Position numbers and translations under genes: made by a program
Shown: positions 33,653-43,037 of the stretch, in pieces
Layout of the letters: every line of letters begins with the position of its first letter
Numbering within the stretch: position 1 is the first letter of the stretch
Assembly (NCBI RefSeq): GCF_905175385.1
Contig: NZ_HG992750.1
Coordinates: 1,631,418-1,695,417, forward strand
DNA: 64,000 bases
Reading direction: 5' to 3'
From: Vibrio sp. B1FLJ16
GTDB taxonomy: Bacteria; Pseudomonadota; Gammaproteobacteria; Enterobacterales; Vibrionaceae
The notes under the pieces: generated by a model
Database searches by the model: none
What the model saw: the letters and a program-made list of their open reading frames with translations, nothing else
Told to the model about the DNA's origin: nothing

Positions 33653-34432
33653 ATGGGACGTCCACTTGTCACACTTAAAACAGCCAGCAAAAGCTTTGTT
33701 GATGGTAAAGAGACGCACCGCGTACTGGAAAATGTCAATTTCACTCTGGCAAGGGGAGCAAGTATCGCATTAACGGGGGCAAGTGGTAGCGGGAAAAGTA
33801 CCCTTCTCAATGTGATTGCAGGCTTTGAGCCTCTCACTAATGGTGAGCTATGGTTGGATGGAGAAAACACCGCCGCATGGAAAGACGCACAATGGAGCCG
33901 CTTTCGCTATCAGAAACTCGGCGTGATCTTCCAGCAATTCAACCTGTTAACCCCACTCAATGTTAAGCAGAACATTGCCTTTCCACTGCACCTGAACCAA
34001 CAAAAATGGAACGAATGGTGCGACTATCTGGTGGAAACATTAGGTATAAGCCCCCTGCTCGACAGACATGTCTCTGCCTTATCAGGTGGTCAGCAACAAC
34101 GTGTGGCAATAGCGAGAGCCTTAGCCCACAAACCTAAACTCTTACTTGCTGATGAGCCAACAGGCAACCTCGATCAAAAAGCCGGTTTAGAGGTTATGAA
34201 GCTGCTCAGGGAAATAACTGCTCAGGGTAACACCTCGGTACTTTTGGTCACTCACAGCCCGGAGTGTGCCGGATTTATGCAGACCCATTTACGTTTGAAT
34301 AATGGCTGCCTGAACAACGGACGTTTCAGAAATGATCAACTGACAAATGGTCTCGCGTCTGATAAGAACCTTGCTCACGAGCACCATACTCCAGAGCCGA
34401 AAAGCCGCGATCTGCACCATGATGAAAACTAG
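33653..34432 (+). CDS. ABC ATPase, LolD/MacB type
   Basis: Encodes 259 residues: Walker A GASGSGKSTLLN, Q-loop VIFQQFNLL, signature LSGGQQQRVAIARAL, Walker B LLLADEPTGNLD, H-loop LLVTHSPE. The last 40 residues form an unusual Asn- and His-rich tail (LNNGCLNNGRFRNDQLTNG) beyond the normal end. It partners the FtsX-like permease, whose start overlaps this stop. With the lipocalin-type lipoprotein it matches the AttE-AttFG-AttH set, probably moving a lipid or hydrophobic molecule across the envelope. Confidence 0.88.
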   Translation: MGRPLVTLKTASKSFVDGKETHRVLENVNFTLARGASIALTGASGSGKSTLLNVIAGFEPLTNGELWLDGENTAAWKDAQWSRFRYQKLGVIFQQFNLLTPLNVKQNIAFPLHLNQQKWNEWCDYLVETLGISPLLDRHVSALSGGQQQRVAIARALAHKPKLLLADEPTGNLDQKAGLEVMKLLREITAQGNTSVLLVTHSPECAGFMQTHLRLNNGCLNNGRFRNDQLTNGLASDKNLAHEHHTPEPKSRDLHHDEN

Positions 34433-36920
34433 GCTAGCGCATACCCAGCTGACCCTTAACTTGTTTGTCTCGCATTACCGCCAGGCTCCCTTACAGGCAG
34501 CTGCGATTCTGATTGGGATCGTGCTGGCCGTGACGTTATTTGTTGCGGTGCAGGCCATCAACCTCAATGCCAAGCGCAGTTATGCGCAGTCCACCGAGCA
34601 GCTAAGTGTACAAGCACAAAACCTGGTTGTTCCTCCTGCCGGTCAGCGCTATTTACCCGAATCACTCTACTTTTCACTAAGACAGCAAGGACTGAGCGCC
34701 TCACTGCCGGTGATTGAAGGAAAAGTCAGGGATGAACAAGGACGTCGTTGGTCTGTACAGGGGAGTGACCTGATTGCGGCACTCTCGTCGCGGTCCCGTT
34801 ACTCCGGCGATGCCGATGACAAGCACGATGCTTCCCTGTTTGATAGCGCCTTGCCTCTGCCTGAGCTCTTGGCTGGCGAGCCGATTGTCATGATAAGTCA
34901 ATCTCAGTATCAGAGCGTGGGGGAAGTTGCGTTCATGATTCTGGATAACATAAAAACCAAAGTCATCGTACTGCCTGATGAATGGCAACTCGGCAGTCGG
35001 ATGCTAACGGATATTGGTTTCGCCCAGCAGTTACTCAACAAACAAGGGCAGCTGAGCTATATCGCCGTTTTTAGAACAGATGGCGATACAGACAGAAATG
35101 CGCTGCCGAAATGGCAGAGTCTGGTCGGCGCAAAGGGGCAATGGATTACCAACAACCAGAGTACCGATCTTGGTTCGCTGACAGAAAGCTTTCACCTCAA
35201 TCTCACAGCAATGAGCTTACTGGCGTTTGTGGTCGGTCTGTTCATCGCCTACAACGGTGTGAAGTACAGTTTACTTAAACGTAATCGTCTTTTGGTACAA
35301 ATCCAGCAAGCCGGCATTGCGCCGACAATTGTGTTTGCAGCTTTGTTAGTAGAACTGACGATTCTGGTTACCATTGGCGCTTCACTTGGTTTCGTTTTAG
35401 GTATGCAACTTAGCCACTGGCTGCATCCTACTGTCGCACTGACACTTGAGCAGCTTTATGGAGCAACCCTGCTGCCAGGCACCTGGCAGTGGCAATGGTG
35501 GGCACAGGCTCTGTTACTCACTTTAGCAGCAACGCTGCTCGCGTGCTGGCAACACTTTAAACAGCGAATTCACCAGCCACTTTCTTCTCATGGCGGATTG
35601 TATCAAGCCCCAGAAACATCCAACGAGAATCAGCTCTTCATCATCGGCACAATACTCACCGTGTCCGCGTTGGCGGGGTTATGGATAAGTGAGCATCACC
35701 GCTTTACCATGCTATGGCTCGGCGTGTTAGTGGTATCTATTCCTTTGTACCTGCCGAAAACACTGGTCTCGTTAGCGCGCTGGAGCGAACAGCGCACTAC
35801 ATCCGGCTTACTCCAGTACCTGTTTGCCGAGCTGCTCGAACTGGTCTCGCCCCTCTCGCTCGCTATGATGGCTTTATTGCTCGCAGTGACTGCCAATATC
35901 GGCATGAATACCTTAGTCGGCAGCTTTGAATCTACCTTGAAGCAATGGCTTAACCAAAGACTGCACGCGGATATTTACGTCAGTCCGTCACAAGGTGAAA
36001 TCGCCAGTGTTGAGCATGCTCTGGAGCATTTCAGCAACGTTGAGAAGGTCTATAAGCAGTATTATGTCGACGACAATCTGCAAGGTTTACCCATCTTGCT
36101 TGGCACCAAAGATAAATACACCTTAGAGCAGACTATGGTGTTTAAATCTCACGTTGCTGATTTCTGGCAGCGCTTCTACCGGGGTGAGTTGGTTGCAATC
36201 AGTGAACCAACCGCGGTGAAACTCGGTTTATCCCTCGGCAGTCAACTTAAACTCGATGCGCTGCCAAACAAGATGCTTAGCGTCGGAGCCATTTTCTTTG
36301 ACTACGGCGCTCCCAAAGGTGAAGTTTTGCTCGCTCCTAAACTGTGGCGGGAGAATGGTTTTACCGATTTACCAGTTAGCCTTGGCATCAAAGTCTCAGG
36401 TGATAGAAAAGCGATGTACGAACACCTGCAACAGCAGCTGAAACTGCATCCAGGCCAGCTCTACGATCAGGCGAAAATCAAGTCCACAGCCCTGGAAATC
36501 TTCTCACAAACTTTTGCAATTACCCGAGCACTCAATAGCGTAACCTTAATGGTGGCCGTGATTGGTTTGTTTAGTGCCTGCTTCATGTTGCTCGACGCCC
36601 GTACAACTGCCATCGCAAGGTTGTATGCACTAGGCGTAAACCGCCGTAAGCTGATGGCAATGGTCGTCGGGCAAATCGCAGCTTTAGTCAGCTTCACGCT
36701 GGTTATCGCTTTGCCGCTTGGCGCATTAGTCGGATATATACTGACTGATGTTGTAACCCTGCGCGCTTTTGGCTGGAGCTTAACTTACCTCTGGAGCTGG
36801 AGTGATGCGCTGAGTATCGCCTGCATCACCATTGTCGTTGCAGTTATCGCGACCTTGATTCCTCTCTGGCGCTTGGTAAGCAAACCAATGATGGCAAGTT
36901 TGCAGAGCGAGGTGCTGTGA
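34419..36920 (+). CDS. FtsX-like ABC permease (AttFG-like)
   Basis: Encodes 833 residues with the start at 34419 (or the adjacent ATG at 34422), overlapping the ATPase gene by 14 bp. It is a tandem FtsX permease with about ten helices: LQAAAILIGIVLAVTLFVAV first, the membrane group LTAMSLLAFVVGLFIAYNG through WWAQALLLTLAATLLACW, a second half from LSLAMMALLLAVTANIGMN, and the last group SVTLMVAVIGLFSACFMLL to LSIACITIVVAVIATLIPL. Large periplasmic domains lie between. The next gene starts 4 bp before this stop. Confidence 0.88.
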   Translation: MMKTRLAHTQLTLNLFVSHYRQAPLQAAAILIGIVLAVTLFVAVQAINLNAKRSYAQSTEQLSVQAQNLVVPPAGQRYLPESLYFSLRQQGLSASLPVIEGKVRDEQGRRWSVQGSDLIAALSSRSRYSGDADDKHDASLFDSALPLPELLAGEPIVMISQSQYQSVGEVAFMILDNIKTKVIVLPDEWQLGSRMLTDIGFAQQLLNKQGQLSYIAVFRTDGDTDRNALPKWQSLVGAKGQWITNNQSTDLGSLTESFHLNLTAMSLLAFVVGLFIAYNGVKYSLLKRNRLLVQIQQAGIAPTIVFAALLVELTILVTIGASLGFVLGMQLSHWLHPTVALTLEQLYGATLLPGTWQWQWWAQALLLTLAATLLACWQHFKQRIHQPLSSHGGLYQAPETSNENQLFIIGTILTVSALAGLWISEHHRFTMLWLGVLVVSIPLYLPKTLVSLARWSEQRTTSGLLQYLFAELLELVSPLSLAMMALLLAVTANIGMNTLVGSFESTLKQWLNQRLHADIYVSPSQGEIASVEHALEHFSNVEKVYKQYYVDDNLQGLPILLGTKDKYTLEQTMVFKSHVADFWQRFYRGELVAISEPTAVKLGLSLGSQLKLDALPNKMLSVGAIFFDYGAPKGEVLLAPKLWRENGFTDLPVSLGIKVSGDRKAMYEHLQQQLKLHPGQLYDQAKIKSTALEIFSQTFAITRALNSVTLMVAVIGLFSACFMLLDARTTAIARLYALGVNRRKLMAMVVGQIAALVSFTLVIALPLGALVGYILTDVVTLRAFGWSLTYLWSWSDALSIACITIVVAVIATLIPLWRLVSKPMMASLQSEVL

Positions 36921-38023
36921 TGAAGTGCATTGTGAAAAGCCTCATCCTGATTCTCGGCTGCTTATCTATTATTGGCTGTGAAGAACCCAAGCCACGAGAT
37001 ATGGGGGCGTTATTAGGGACAAATGAAGCACAAAGCGATGCATTCACTCCCGTGGTGAAAGGCGTTGAGCTCACCTTCCCGGCCGATCACCGGGCCCATG
37101 ACGATTTTCGCCATGAATGGTGGTACTTAACCGCGAACCTGACCGATGAGCAAGGTCAGCCGCTTGGTCTTCAATGGACACAATTTCGTTTCGCAGCCGC
37201 ACCTCAGACAAATGAGCAGCAAACAAACAAAACTACATGGCAAAGCCAGCAAATTTACATGGCACACAGCGCTGTCACCACCAGAGATAAACACTACGCT
37301 GATGAAAAATGGTCGCGGGGGCAGGCTCAGTTTGCAGGAGTAGACGGCTCGCCCTTTCGTGTGTATCTCGATGACTGGCAATGGAGGTCGTCAACCGATG
37401 ACCTATTCCCTGCAACCTTAGTCACTCACTCCCGGCAGTTTGCTTACTCACTGACGCTGACCAGTAATGCGCCCTATCAAAAGCAGGGAGACCGGGGTTA
37501 CAGCACAAAAAGTGCCGATGGTCAGGTCGCATCCTATTACTACAGCCAACCGTTTATTGATGTGAAAGGAGAAGTCACCATTGACGGCAAAACTCATCAG
37601 GTGTCGGGCAAAGGATGGATAGATAGAGAGTGGAGCTCGCAATTTTTGCTCAATTCCCAGCAAGGCTGGGACTGGTTTGCGCTCAGGTTAAGTGATGATA
37701 CCAGCTTAGTCGTGTTCCAGCTTCGCGATTCAAAAACAGGACAAGCCAGTTACTCACATGCAAAGCTGATGCATAAAGATGGTACAGGAACCACCATCGG
37801 GCAAAGCGGAATCCGCTTACAAGTGATCAAGCAAACGAAGATTCAGGGACGAAATTACCCGACAGAGTGGCAGCTTTCGATTCCGATCCAACAAATTGAC
37901 CTCACGGTTACAGCACTCAACCCAAACGCCAAAATGCCGCTGACGGTACCTTACTGGGAAGGTCCGGTAACAATTGAAGGCTCTCATTCAGGAACTGGCT
38001 ATATGGAGCTGACAGGTTATTGA
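36917..38023 (+). CDS. AttH-like lipocalin-domain lipoprotein
   Basis: Encodes 368 residues. The lipobox LSIIGC (Cys about residue 21) makes it a lipoprotein. The AttH/CrtC-type tandem lipocalin fold is shown by HDDFRHEWWYLTANL, WTQFRFAAAP, VSGKGWIDREWSSQFL and GWDWFALRLSDDTSLVVFQL. It ends an operon with the ABC ATPase and FtsX permease (4-bp overlap). It may accept a hydrophobic ligand exported by the transporter. Confidence 0.85.
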   Translation: MMKCIVKSLILILGCLSIIGCEEPKPRDMGALLGTNEAQSDAFTPVVKGVELTFPADHRAHDDFRHEWWYLTANLTDEQGQPLGLQWTQFRFAAAPQTNEQQTNKTTWQSQQIYMAHSAVTTRDKHYADEKWSRGQAQFAGVDGSPFRVYLDDWQWRSSTDDLFPATLVTHSRQFAYSLTLTSNAPYQKQGDRGYSTKSADGQVASYYYSQPFIDVKGEVTIDGKTHQVSGKGWIDREWSSQFLLNSQQGWDWFALRLSDDTSLVVFQLRDSKTGQASYSHAKLMHKDGTGTTIGQSGIRLQVIKQTKIQGRNYPTEWQLSIPIQQIDLTVTALNPNAKMPLTVPYWEGPVTIEGSHSGTGYMELTGY

Positions 38024-38049
38024 AGCTGACAATCACCCTTATTTAGTCA

Positions 38050-38185
38050 TTCCAGCGAGCCTTGGCGAGACTAGGAATCTAAAATCAGCGCGCTTAAAAG
38101 ACAGTGAAATATCTTTGACTGCAGAGTACTCGGGCAGAAGATCCTGAATCACGCTCCTTCGTCGCTGTTCAGGATGACAAGACTC
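38050..38185. repeat. degenerate interspersed repeat
   Basis: Non-coding stretch with remnant inverted ends: TAGTCATTCCAGCGAG on the left side and CAGGATGACAAGA on the right. This resembles a common proteobacterial dispersed repeat beginning GTCATTCC. It looks decayed. Confidence 0.4.
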
Positions 38186-38225
38186 TGTAACATGCCAGCG
38201 GCTGTTAAGCGATCGGCATGAAAAA

Positions 38226-38246
38226 GGCCAGCAGTGAATGCTGGCC
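38226..38246 (-). terminator. terminator after tauC
   Basis: Eight-bp stem GGCCAGCA/TGCTGGCC, 5-nt loop, with a T5 run on the minus strand. Ends tauABC. Confidence 0.8.
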
Positions 38247-38275
38247 TCTAAAAACACATTGTCAATGAGTGACGT

Positions 38276-39244
38276 TTAGTACCCTTTCCAAGGCACCAGC
38301 TTTTTCTCCAGATAACGCATGAACAAATCAAACGCATAGGCAATCACACCGATAATAATGATACCGGCGATCACAACATCGGTAACCAAGAATTCTGCGG
38401 CGTTCAGCACCATAAAGCCGATCCCCGCTTCAGCGGCGACCATTTCACTTGCCACCAGCGTTGTCCAGCCAAAGCCGATACCGATACGCAGACCGGTCAG
38501 GATTTCCGGCATCGCACTCTTAATGATGACGTGATAAAGCACTTGAGCTTTAGTAGCACCCATTGAATACGCTGCCTGAATCTGCTCACTGCGTGCTGAG
38601 TTCACTCCCGCCCGGGCGCTCAGTGCTATTGGCGCAAACATCGCCAGGTAAATCAGCGTCACTTTACTGGTCTCATCAATACCCAGCCAGATGATCACTA
38701 ACGGCAGGTACGCAAGAGGAGGCAACGGACGGTAGAACTCAATCATAGGGTCGAAAATACCGCGAATCCAGACATTAGAACCGATAAGAATACCGATTGG
38801 CACAGCGGTAACAACAGCAAGGAAAAAGGCACCAAACACACGACCGAGACTGGCCGCCAGGTGATCCGTCAGTGATACGCCTGAGAATCCGTTAACCACC
38901 AAATCACCAAATCGCTCTATCACCGCACTGGGAGCCGGTAAGAATAGTGGTTTGACCCAGCCCATCTCAGTGACTAACGCCCACAATGCGATAAAGAATA
39001 CACTCGCGATGACAGAAACAATACGCGAATCACCCTGCCCAGGCTCACCATAATAATTACCTGGTACCAGCGTTTTCTTCTTAATCGCATTGACCAGTGC
39101 ATAAAACGGAGGCGTTTTGTGAATCACACTGTCCTGTTTGCTTTTTTCAACAGGTGCTTCTGTTGTCTGCTCTCTCTGTACGCATTCTTGTTTCATCTCC
39201 GGCTCCGCCGTCGCTGTTTCTTTCAAAATAGCTGCCTGGTTCAT
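38276..39244 (-). CDS. tauC: taurine ABC permease TauC
   Basis: Encodes 322 residues of the BPD-transp_1 family (TauC/SsuC). An N-terminal hydrophilic extension of about 70 residues is followed by membrane helices and the EAA loop (ARAGVNSARSEQIQAAYSMG). It overlaps tauB by 1 bp. Assignment to taurine, not other sulfonates, rests on the neighbouring Tpa and TauR genes. Confidence 0.88.
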   Translation of the reverse strand: MNQAAILKETATAEPEMKQECVQREQTTEAPVEKSKQDSVIHKTPPFYALVNAIKKKTLVPGNYYGEPGQGDSRIVSVIASVFFIALWALVTEMGWVKPLFLPAPSAVIERFGDLVVNGFSGVSLTDHLAASLGRVFGAFFLAVVTAVPIGILIGSNVWIRGIFDPMIEFYRPLPPLAYLPLVIIWLGIDETSKVTLIYLAMFAPIALSARAGVNSARSEQIQAAYSMGATKAQVLYHVIIKSAMPEILTGLRIGIGFGWTTLVASEMVAAEAGIGFMVLNAAEFLVTDVVIAGIIIIGVIAYAFDLFMRYLEKKLVPWKGY

Positions 39245-40095
39245 TACGCCACCTCCGGCACTTCATCCTGGTGAATGATGGAAAGGATCTTTTCACGCAT
39301 CTCGATAAAATCGGGCATGGATTTCACTGCTCGCGCATCCCGGCACTCAAGAAAACGCTTATTGAAATCCAAATCAAAGCTATGAGTAATGCGTCCCGGT
39401 CTTGGTGACATCACAATAAGGCGTGATGCCATAAATAATGCCTCTTCGACACTGTGAGTGATGAAGAACATCATTTTGTTAGTGGTCTGCCACGCATCAA
39501 GCAGCAGCTCTTGTAAGGTCTCACGGGTTAACGCATCAAGCGCACCTAATGGCTCATCGAGCAAAAGAATACTTGGGTCATTGGTTAAAGCCCGGGCAAT
39601 ACCCACACGCTGCTGCATACCACCAGAAAGCTGATACACCTTGTGATGGTGGAAACCCTCCAGACCAACCAATTCAAGATACTTAGCCGCACGTTCCAGG
39701 CGCTCTTCTTTGCTAACGCCTCTTAGTTTTAAACCAAAGGCTGTATTTTCGATTACATTCAGCCAAGGAAATAACGCATGCTTTTGAAACACCACGCCCC
39801 GGTCAGCGCTTGGGCCATTTATCTGGTCACCAATATCACGTCCCATGACAACGCGGGGTAAGCCTTCCACCGATGAGTCGCCCAGAGTCAGATACCCTTC
39901 TGTCGGAGTGATAAACCCAGCCATCAGATTCAACAGTGTCGTTTTGCCACAGCCAGAAGCCCCGAGTGCAACCACCAGATCGCCCTGCTCTATCTCTAGA
40001 TTCACACCCGATAGTGCCAGAACAGGCTCTCCACCCTGACGATCTTCATACACGACAGATACGTCTTCTATTTTCAGTGTTTTCTCTGCAGACAT
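39244..40095 (-). CDS. tauB: taurine ABC ATPase TauB
   Basis: Encodes 283 residues: Walker [14 protein letters not shown]-loop [14 protein letters not shown], signature [15 protein letters not shown], Walker [14 protein letters not shown]-loop [13 protein letters not shown]. It is the ATPase of TauABC and lies between tauA and tauC. Confidence 0.9.
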   Translation of the reverse strand: MSAEKTLKIEDVSVVYEDRQGGEPVLALSGVNLEIEQGDLVVALGASGCGKTTLLNLMAGFITPTEGYLTLGDSSVEGLPRVVMGRDIGDQINGPSADRGVVFQKHALFPWLNVIENTAFGLKLRGVSKEERLERAAKYLELVGLEGFHHHKVYQLSGGMQQRVGIARALTNDPSILLLDEPLGALDALTRETLQELLLDAWQTTNKMMFFITHSVEEALFMASRLIVMSPRPGRITHSFDLDFNKRFLECRDARAVKSMPDFIEMREKILSIIHQDEVPEVA

Positions 40096-40126
40096 ACGCT
40101 ACTTCCTTGTTTTGCAATGATTGTGA

Positions 40127-41164
40127 TTATTGAGCTTTTGCAGCCTGAGCGTAGCTTGGGTTAACAAATACGCTGTAATCCGGCATCAGTGCTGATATCT
40201 TCTTCTCTTTCAACAAGAAAGCAGATGTTGCTTCGAGCGCTTTCGTCGCACCGCCTTCTTTACCACAGCCCAGCCACTGACAAGAAAGCTGAGTATCCAC
40301 GTCCAGGAACTCGTACAGGCTCATTGCGTCAACCACACCTTCTGGCTCGCCGCCAGACAGCTTCGCAACAGAGATTGCGATCGGGTCATTCGCGCTGAAG
40401 GTTTCTTTCCCTGCACGGTACTGCTCATCAACGTTAGCCACAACCGAGATAAACTTGGTAACAAACTCACCGTTTTCAGCCGCAAACTGCTTGTTCGCAA
40501 TCATGCCGTCGAAAGTTGGTTTTCCCCACGCGCTAAGCTGCTTAGAGCTGATAAGCACGCTGCCGTCCTGCTTGATTTTGCCTAAAGCCGGATCCCAGAT
40601 GAAAGCACCATCAATATCACCGCGCTGCCAAGCAGCCATAATCGCGTTTGGTTGCATGTTGATTAGCTTGACGTCTTTCTCGCTCAGACCAAATTGTTCA
40701 AGAGCAAACAGCATGTGAAAGTGGGTAGTAGAAACAAATGGGACTGCGATGCGTTTGCCTTTCAGATCAGCAGGAGAGCTGATGCCGCTGCCTTTTTTCA
40801 CCACCAACGCTTCTGCATCTGCGATGTTTTCCATTACCCAGACCAACTCCATCTCAACGCCGTTACTTGCCGCGCTGGCAATCGGGCTTGAACCAGCAAC
40901 GGTCATATCAACAGCACCTGCCGCCATAGCTGTGATCGCTTTCGCGCCCGAATCAAACTTGCGCCATTTGATGTCGTAACCTGTTTCTTTTTCAATTAAC
41001 TTCTGGTCGATGGCATACTTCATCGGGTTAAACATTCCCTGGTACCCGATGGTCACTTCTTTCGCTGCCCAGGTATTCAGTGAGCAAAGCAAAGTGCCGA
41101 TTAATACCGTTTTCGTCGCCAATTTGGTTTTCAATGATTTATTCATCAGTGTCTTCATGTCCAC
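40127..41164 (-). CDS. tauA: taurine-binding protein TauA
   Basis: Encodes 345 residues of the SBP_bac/NMT1-like periplasmic family, with signal peptide ending near NTWA (about residue 33) and mature start AKEVTIGYQGMFNPM. Pocket segments are VAGSSPIASAASNGVEMELV and AIMAAWQRGDIDGAFIWDP. It has its own upstream control region with CTGG-type direct repeats. It binds taurine for TauBC. Confidence 0.88.
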   Translation of the reverse strand: MDMKTLMNKSLKTKLATKTVLIGTLLCSLNTWAAKEVTIGYQGMFNPMKYAIDQKLIEKETGYDIKWRKFDSGAKAITAMAAGAVDMTVAGSSPIASAASNGVEMELVWVMENIADAEALVVKKGSGISSPADLKGKRIAVPFVSTTHFHMLFALEQFGLSEKDVKLINMQPNAIMAAWQRGDIDGAFIWDPALGKIKQDGSVLISSKQLSAWGKPTFDGMIANKQFAAENGEFVTKFISVVANVDEQYRAGKETFSANDPIAISVAKLSGGEPEGVVDAMSLYEFLDVDTQLSCQWLGCGKEGGATKALEATSAFLLKEKKISALMPDYSVFVNPSYAQAAKAQ

Positions 41165-41216
41165 TTCCTTATGTGCTGTATGACATCTTCACATTACGGA
41201 CTGAGGTTGTAGTTAG

Positions 41217-41250
41217 GTAGTACCAGAGTATTTCTTTATTGGTCCAGTTA
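41217..41250 (-). promoter_or_regulatory. candidate TauR boxes upstream of tauA
   Basis: On the minus strand CTGGACCAA and CTGGTACTA are 21 bp apart. A similar pair (CTGGTACTA, CTGGCCCAG, 20 bp apart) lies upstream of the TSUP gene at 44630-44658. TauR is known to bind CTGGAC-type direct repeats in alphaproteobacteria. The match is by eye. Confidence 0.5.
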
Positions 41251-41306
41251 CGCACCAATACAGTGCGCTAAGTTAGTGCATTTAGTGTCATGCAAATAAA
41301 ACGAAA

Positions 41307-41347
41307 AAGCGCCTTGGCAATCCACTGACGGGATCCCCAAGGCGCTT
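41307..41347 (-). terminator. terminator after tpa
   Basis: Eleven-bp stem AAGCGCCTTGG/CCAAGGCGCTT with a 19-nt loop, followed by a T-run on the minus strand. It separates tpa from tauABC. Confidence 0.8.
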
Positions 41348-41372
41348 ATATAATTATGGTTTTAAGCAGACG

Positions 41373-42803
41373 TTAAAGCACGGGCTCTGCGACTTTTTCG
41401 GCAATAACAGCCTCTATCACATTCGCAATTTCATCCGCCTGCTCCATCGTAAGTGTCAATGGCGGGCTCAGACACAGTGTGTTATTAAACCGTTCAAACG
41501 ATCGGTTGGTACGACCGATGAGTACGCCCCGCTTCATGCATTTAGCCACAATGTCAGCAGCGACCGCTTCTTTGACCGGCTCTTTACTCACTTTGTCTTC
41601 CACCAGCTCAATACCGAGGAAAAGCCCCTTGCCTCGGACATCACCAACCATTTCATATTTCGGTTTCAGCAGCTGAAGTTTCGCCATCAAATAATCACCA
41701 ACCTGTGCGGTATTCTCGATCAGGTTCTCTTCTTCAATGATTTTTAAGTTCTCCAGTGCCGCAGCCGGACCGATTGTACAGCCCCCAAAAGTACTGATGT
41801 CTCGGAAATACCCATACTTATCAGACGGATCATCCTTGAACTGCTGGAACACTTCTTCCGTTGTTACCGTGCAAGAGATAGCGGCGTACGCTGAGGCAAC
41901 CCCTTTCGCCATCGTAACGATATCCGGCCTGATGCCGTAATGCTGGTAACCGAACCATTTACCGGTGCGACCCACGCCACACACGACTTCATCTACGTGG
42001 ATCAGAATGTCGTACTTTGTACAGATGCGCTGGATCTCTTCGTAATACCCTTCCGGTGGTGTGATCACTCCACCACCTGCGGTGATCGGTTCTACGACAA
42101 TCGCGCCGACCGTTTCAGGCCCTTCACGTAAAATTACCTCTTCCAGTTGCTGCGCGGCTTTGACGCCGTAGCTCTCAGTGCTATCGTCTCCAAGGGAAGT
42201 AAACTGACTGCGGTACTCACAACAGTGAGGGAACTCGACAAAGCCCGGTGTAAACGGACCGTACTGTTTTCTGCGCTCTTCTTGCCCGGTAGAGCTCAGG
42301 CAAGTAATGGTCGTGCCGTGATAATCGCGCTCGCGGTAAAGGATCTTATGTTTTCTTCCGCCATATTTTTTATGCGCAATCTGGCGCACGATTTTGTAAG
42401 CTTTCTCATTCGCCTCTGAACCAGAGTTAGAGAAATACACACGGCTCATGCCCGGCATTTTTTCAATCAGTTTGCTCGCAAACTCAGCCATCACCGGAGA
42501 TCCCGCGGAACCTGCAAAATAGTTCAACTGCAGTGCCTGATTTTTTATCACCTCAGCAATTCGCTCACGGCCATAACCAACATTGACACACCAGACGCCA
42601 CCCGAACTCGCATCTAAATAACGGTTGCCTTTGATATCCCAGACATACTCGCCTTTACCATGCGACATGATAAGCGGTGACTGGTTTTCAAACAGCGCGT
42701 GTTGGGTTAAGTGATGCCAGACATGCGCTTTATCCCACGCTTCTACCTGTTCAACATCATGCTGGGCTGGCTGCTGTGCCAAATGTGATTGTCCGTAATC
42801 CAT
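41373..42803 (-). CDS. tpa: taurine-pyruvate aminotransferase Tpa
   Basis: Encodes 476 residues of class-III PLP aminotransferases. Motifs: YFSNSGSEANEKAYKIVRQI, IHVDEVVCGVGRTGKWFGYQ and the Lys motif VTMAKGVASAY. The start at 42803 follows AAGGAGAG; an upstream in-frame ATG lacks one. Next to TauABC and TauR, it should transfer the taurine amino group to pyruvate, giving alanine and sulfoacetaldehyde. A general omega-aminotransferase role cannot be excluded. Confidence 0.87.
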   Translation of the reverse strand: MDYGQSHLAQQPAQHDVEQVEAWDKAHVWHHLTQHALFENQSPLIMSHGKGEYVWDIKGNRYLDASSGGVWCVNVGYGRERIAEVIKNQALQLNYFAGSAGSPVMAEFASKLIEKMPGMSRVYFSNSGSEANEKAYKIVRQIAHKKYGGRKHKILYRERDYHGTTITCLSSTGQEERRKQYGPFTPGFVEFPHCCEYRSQFTSLGDDSTESYGVKAAQQLEEVILREGPETVGAIVVEPITAGGGVITPPEGYYEEIQRICTKYDILIHVDEVVCGVGRTGKWFGYQHYGIRPDIVTMAKGVASAYAAISCTVTTEEVFQQFKDDPSDKYGYFRDISTFGGCTIGPAAALENLKIIEEENLIENTAQVGDYLMAKLQLLKPKYEMVGDVRGKGLFLGIELVEDKVSKEPVKEAVAADIVAKCMKRGVLIGRTNRSFERFNNTLCLSPPLTLTMEQADEIANVIEAVIAEKVAEPVL

Positions 42804-43037
42804 AAACACTCTCCTTCGATTTGCTTCCACCTTAGACAAACACCTTGTCTGGCAGATAGATCCAGTTGCAGCTTTTTATGGTGACAAACCGAATTTGATA
42901 CGGCTGGCAAATGACAAATTAAAAGTTGGTATGTTTGATGCTTACATTCTCTTAACAAGACACGATTTCGTTAACAAATGCTATTTCGTTAATACGCAGT
43001 TTCTTTAAAAAATAGCGACAACGTCAAAGGCTGGGTT

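Noticed and set aside
38276..41164. Alternative: SsuABC alkanesulfonate importer
   Set aside because: The neighbours Tpa and TauR favour taurine, and no SsuD monooxygenase or TauD dioxygenase is present.
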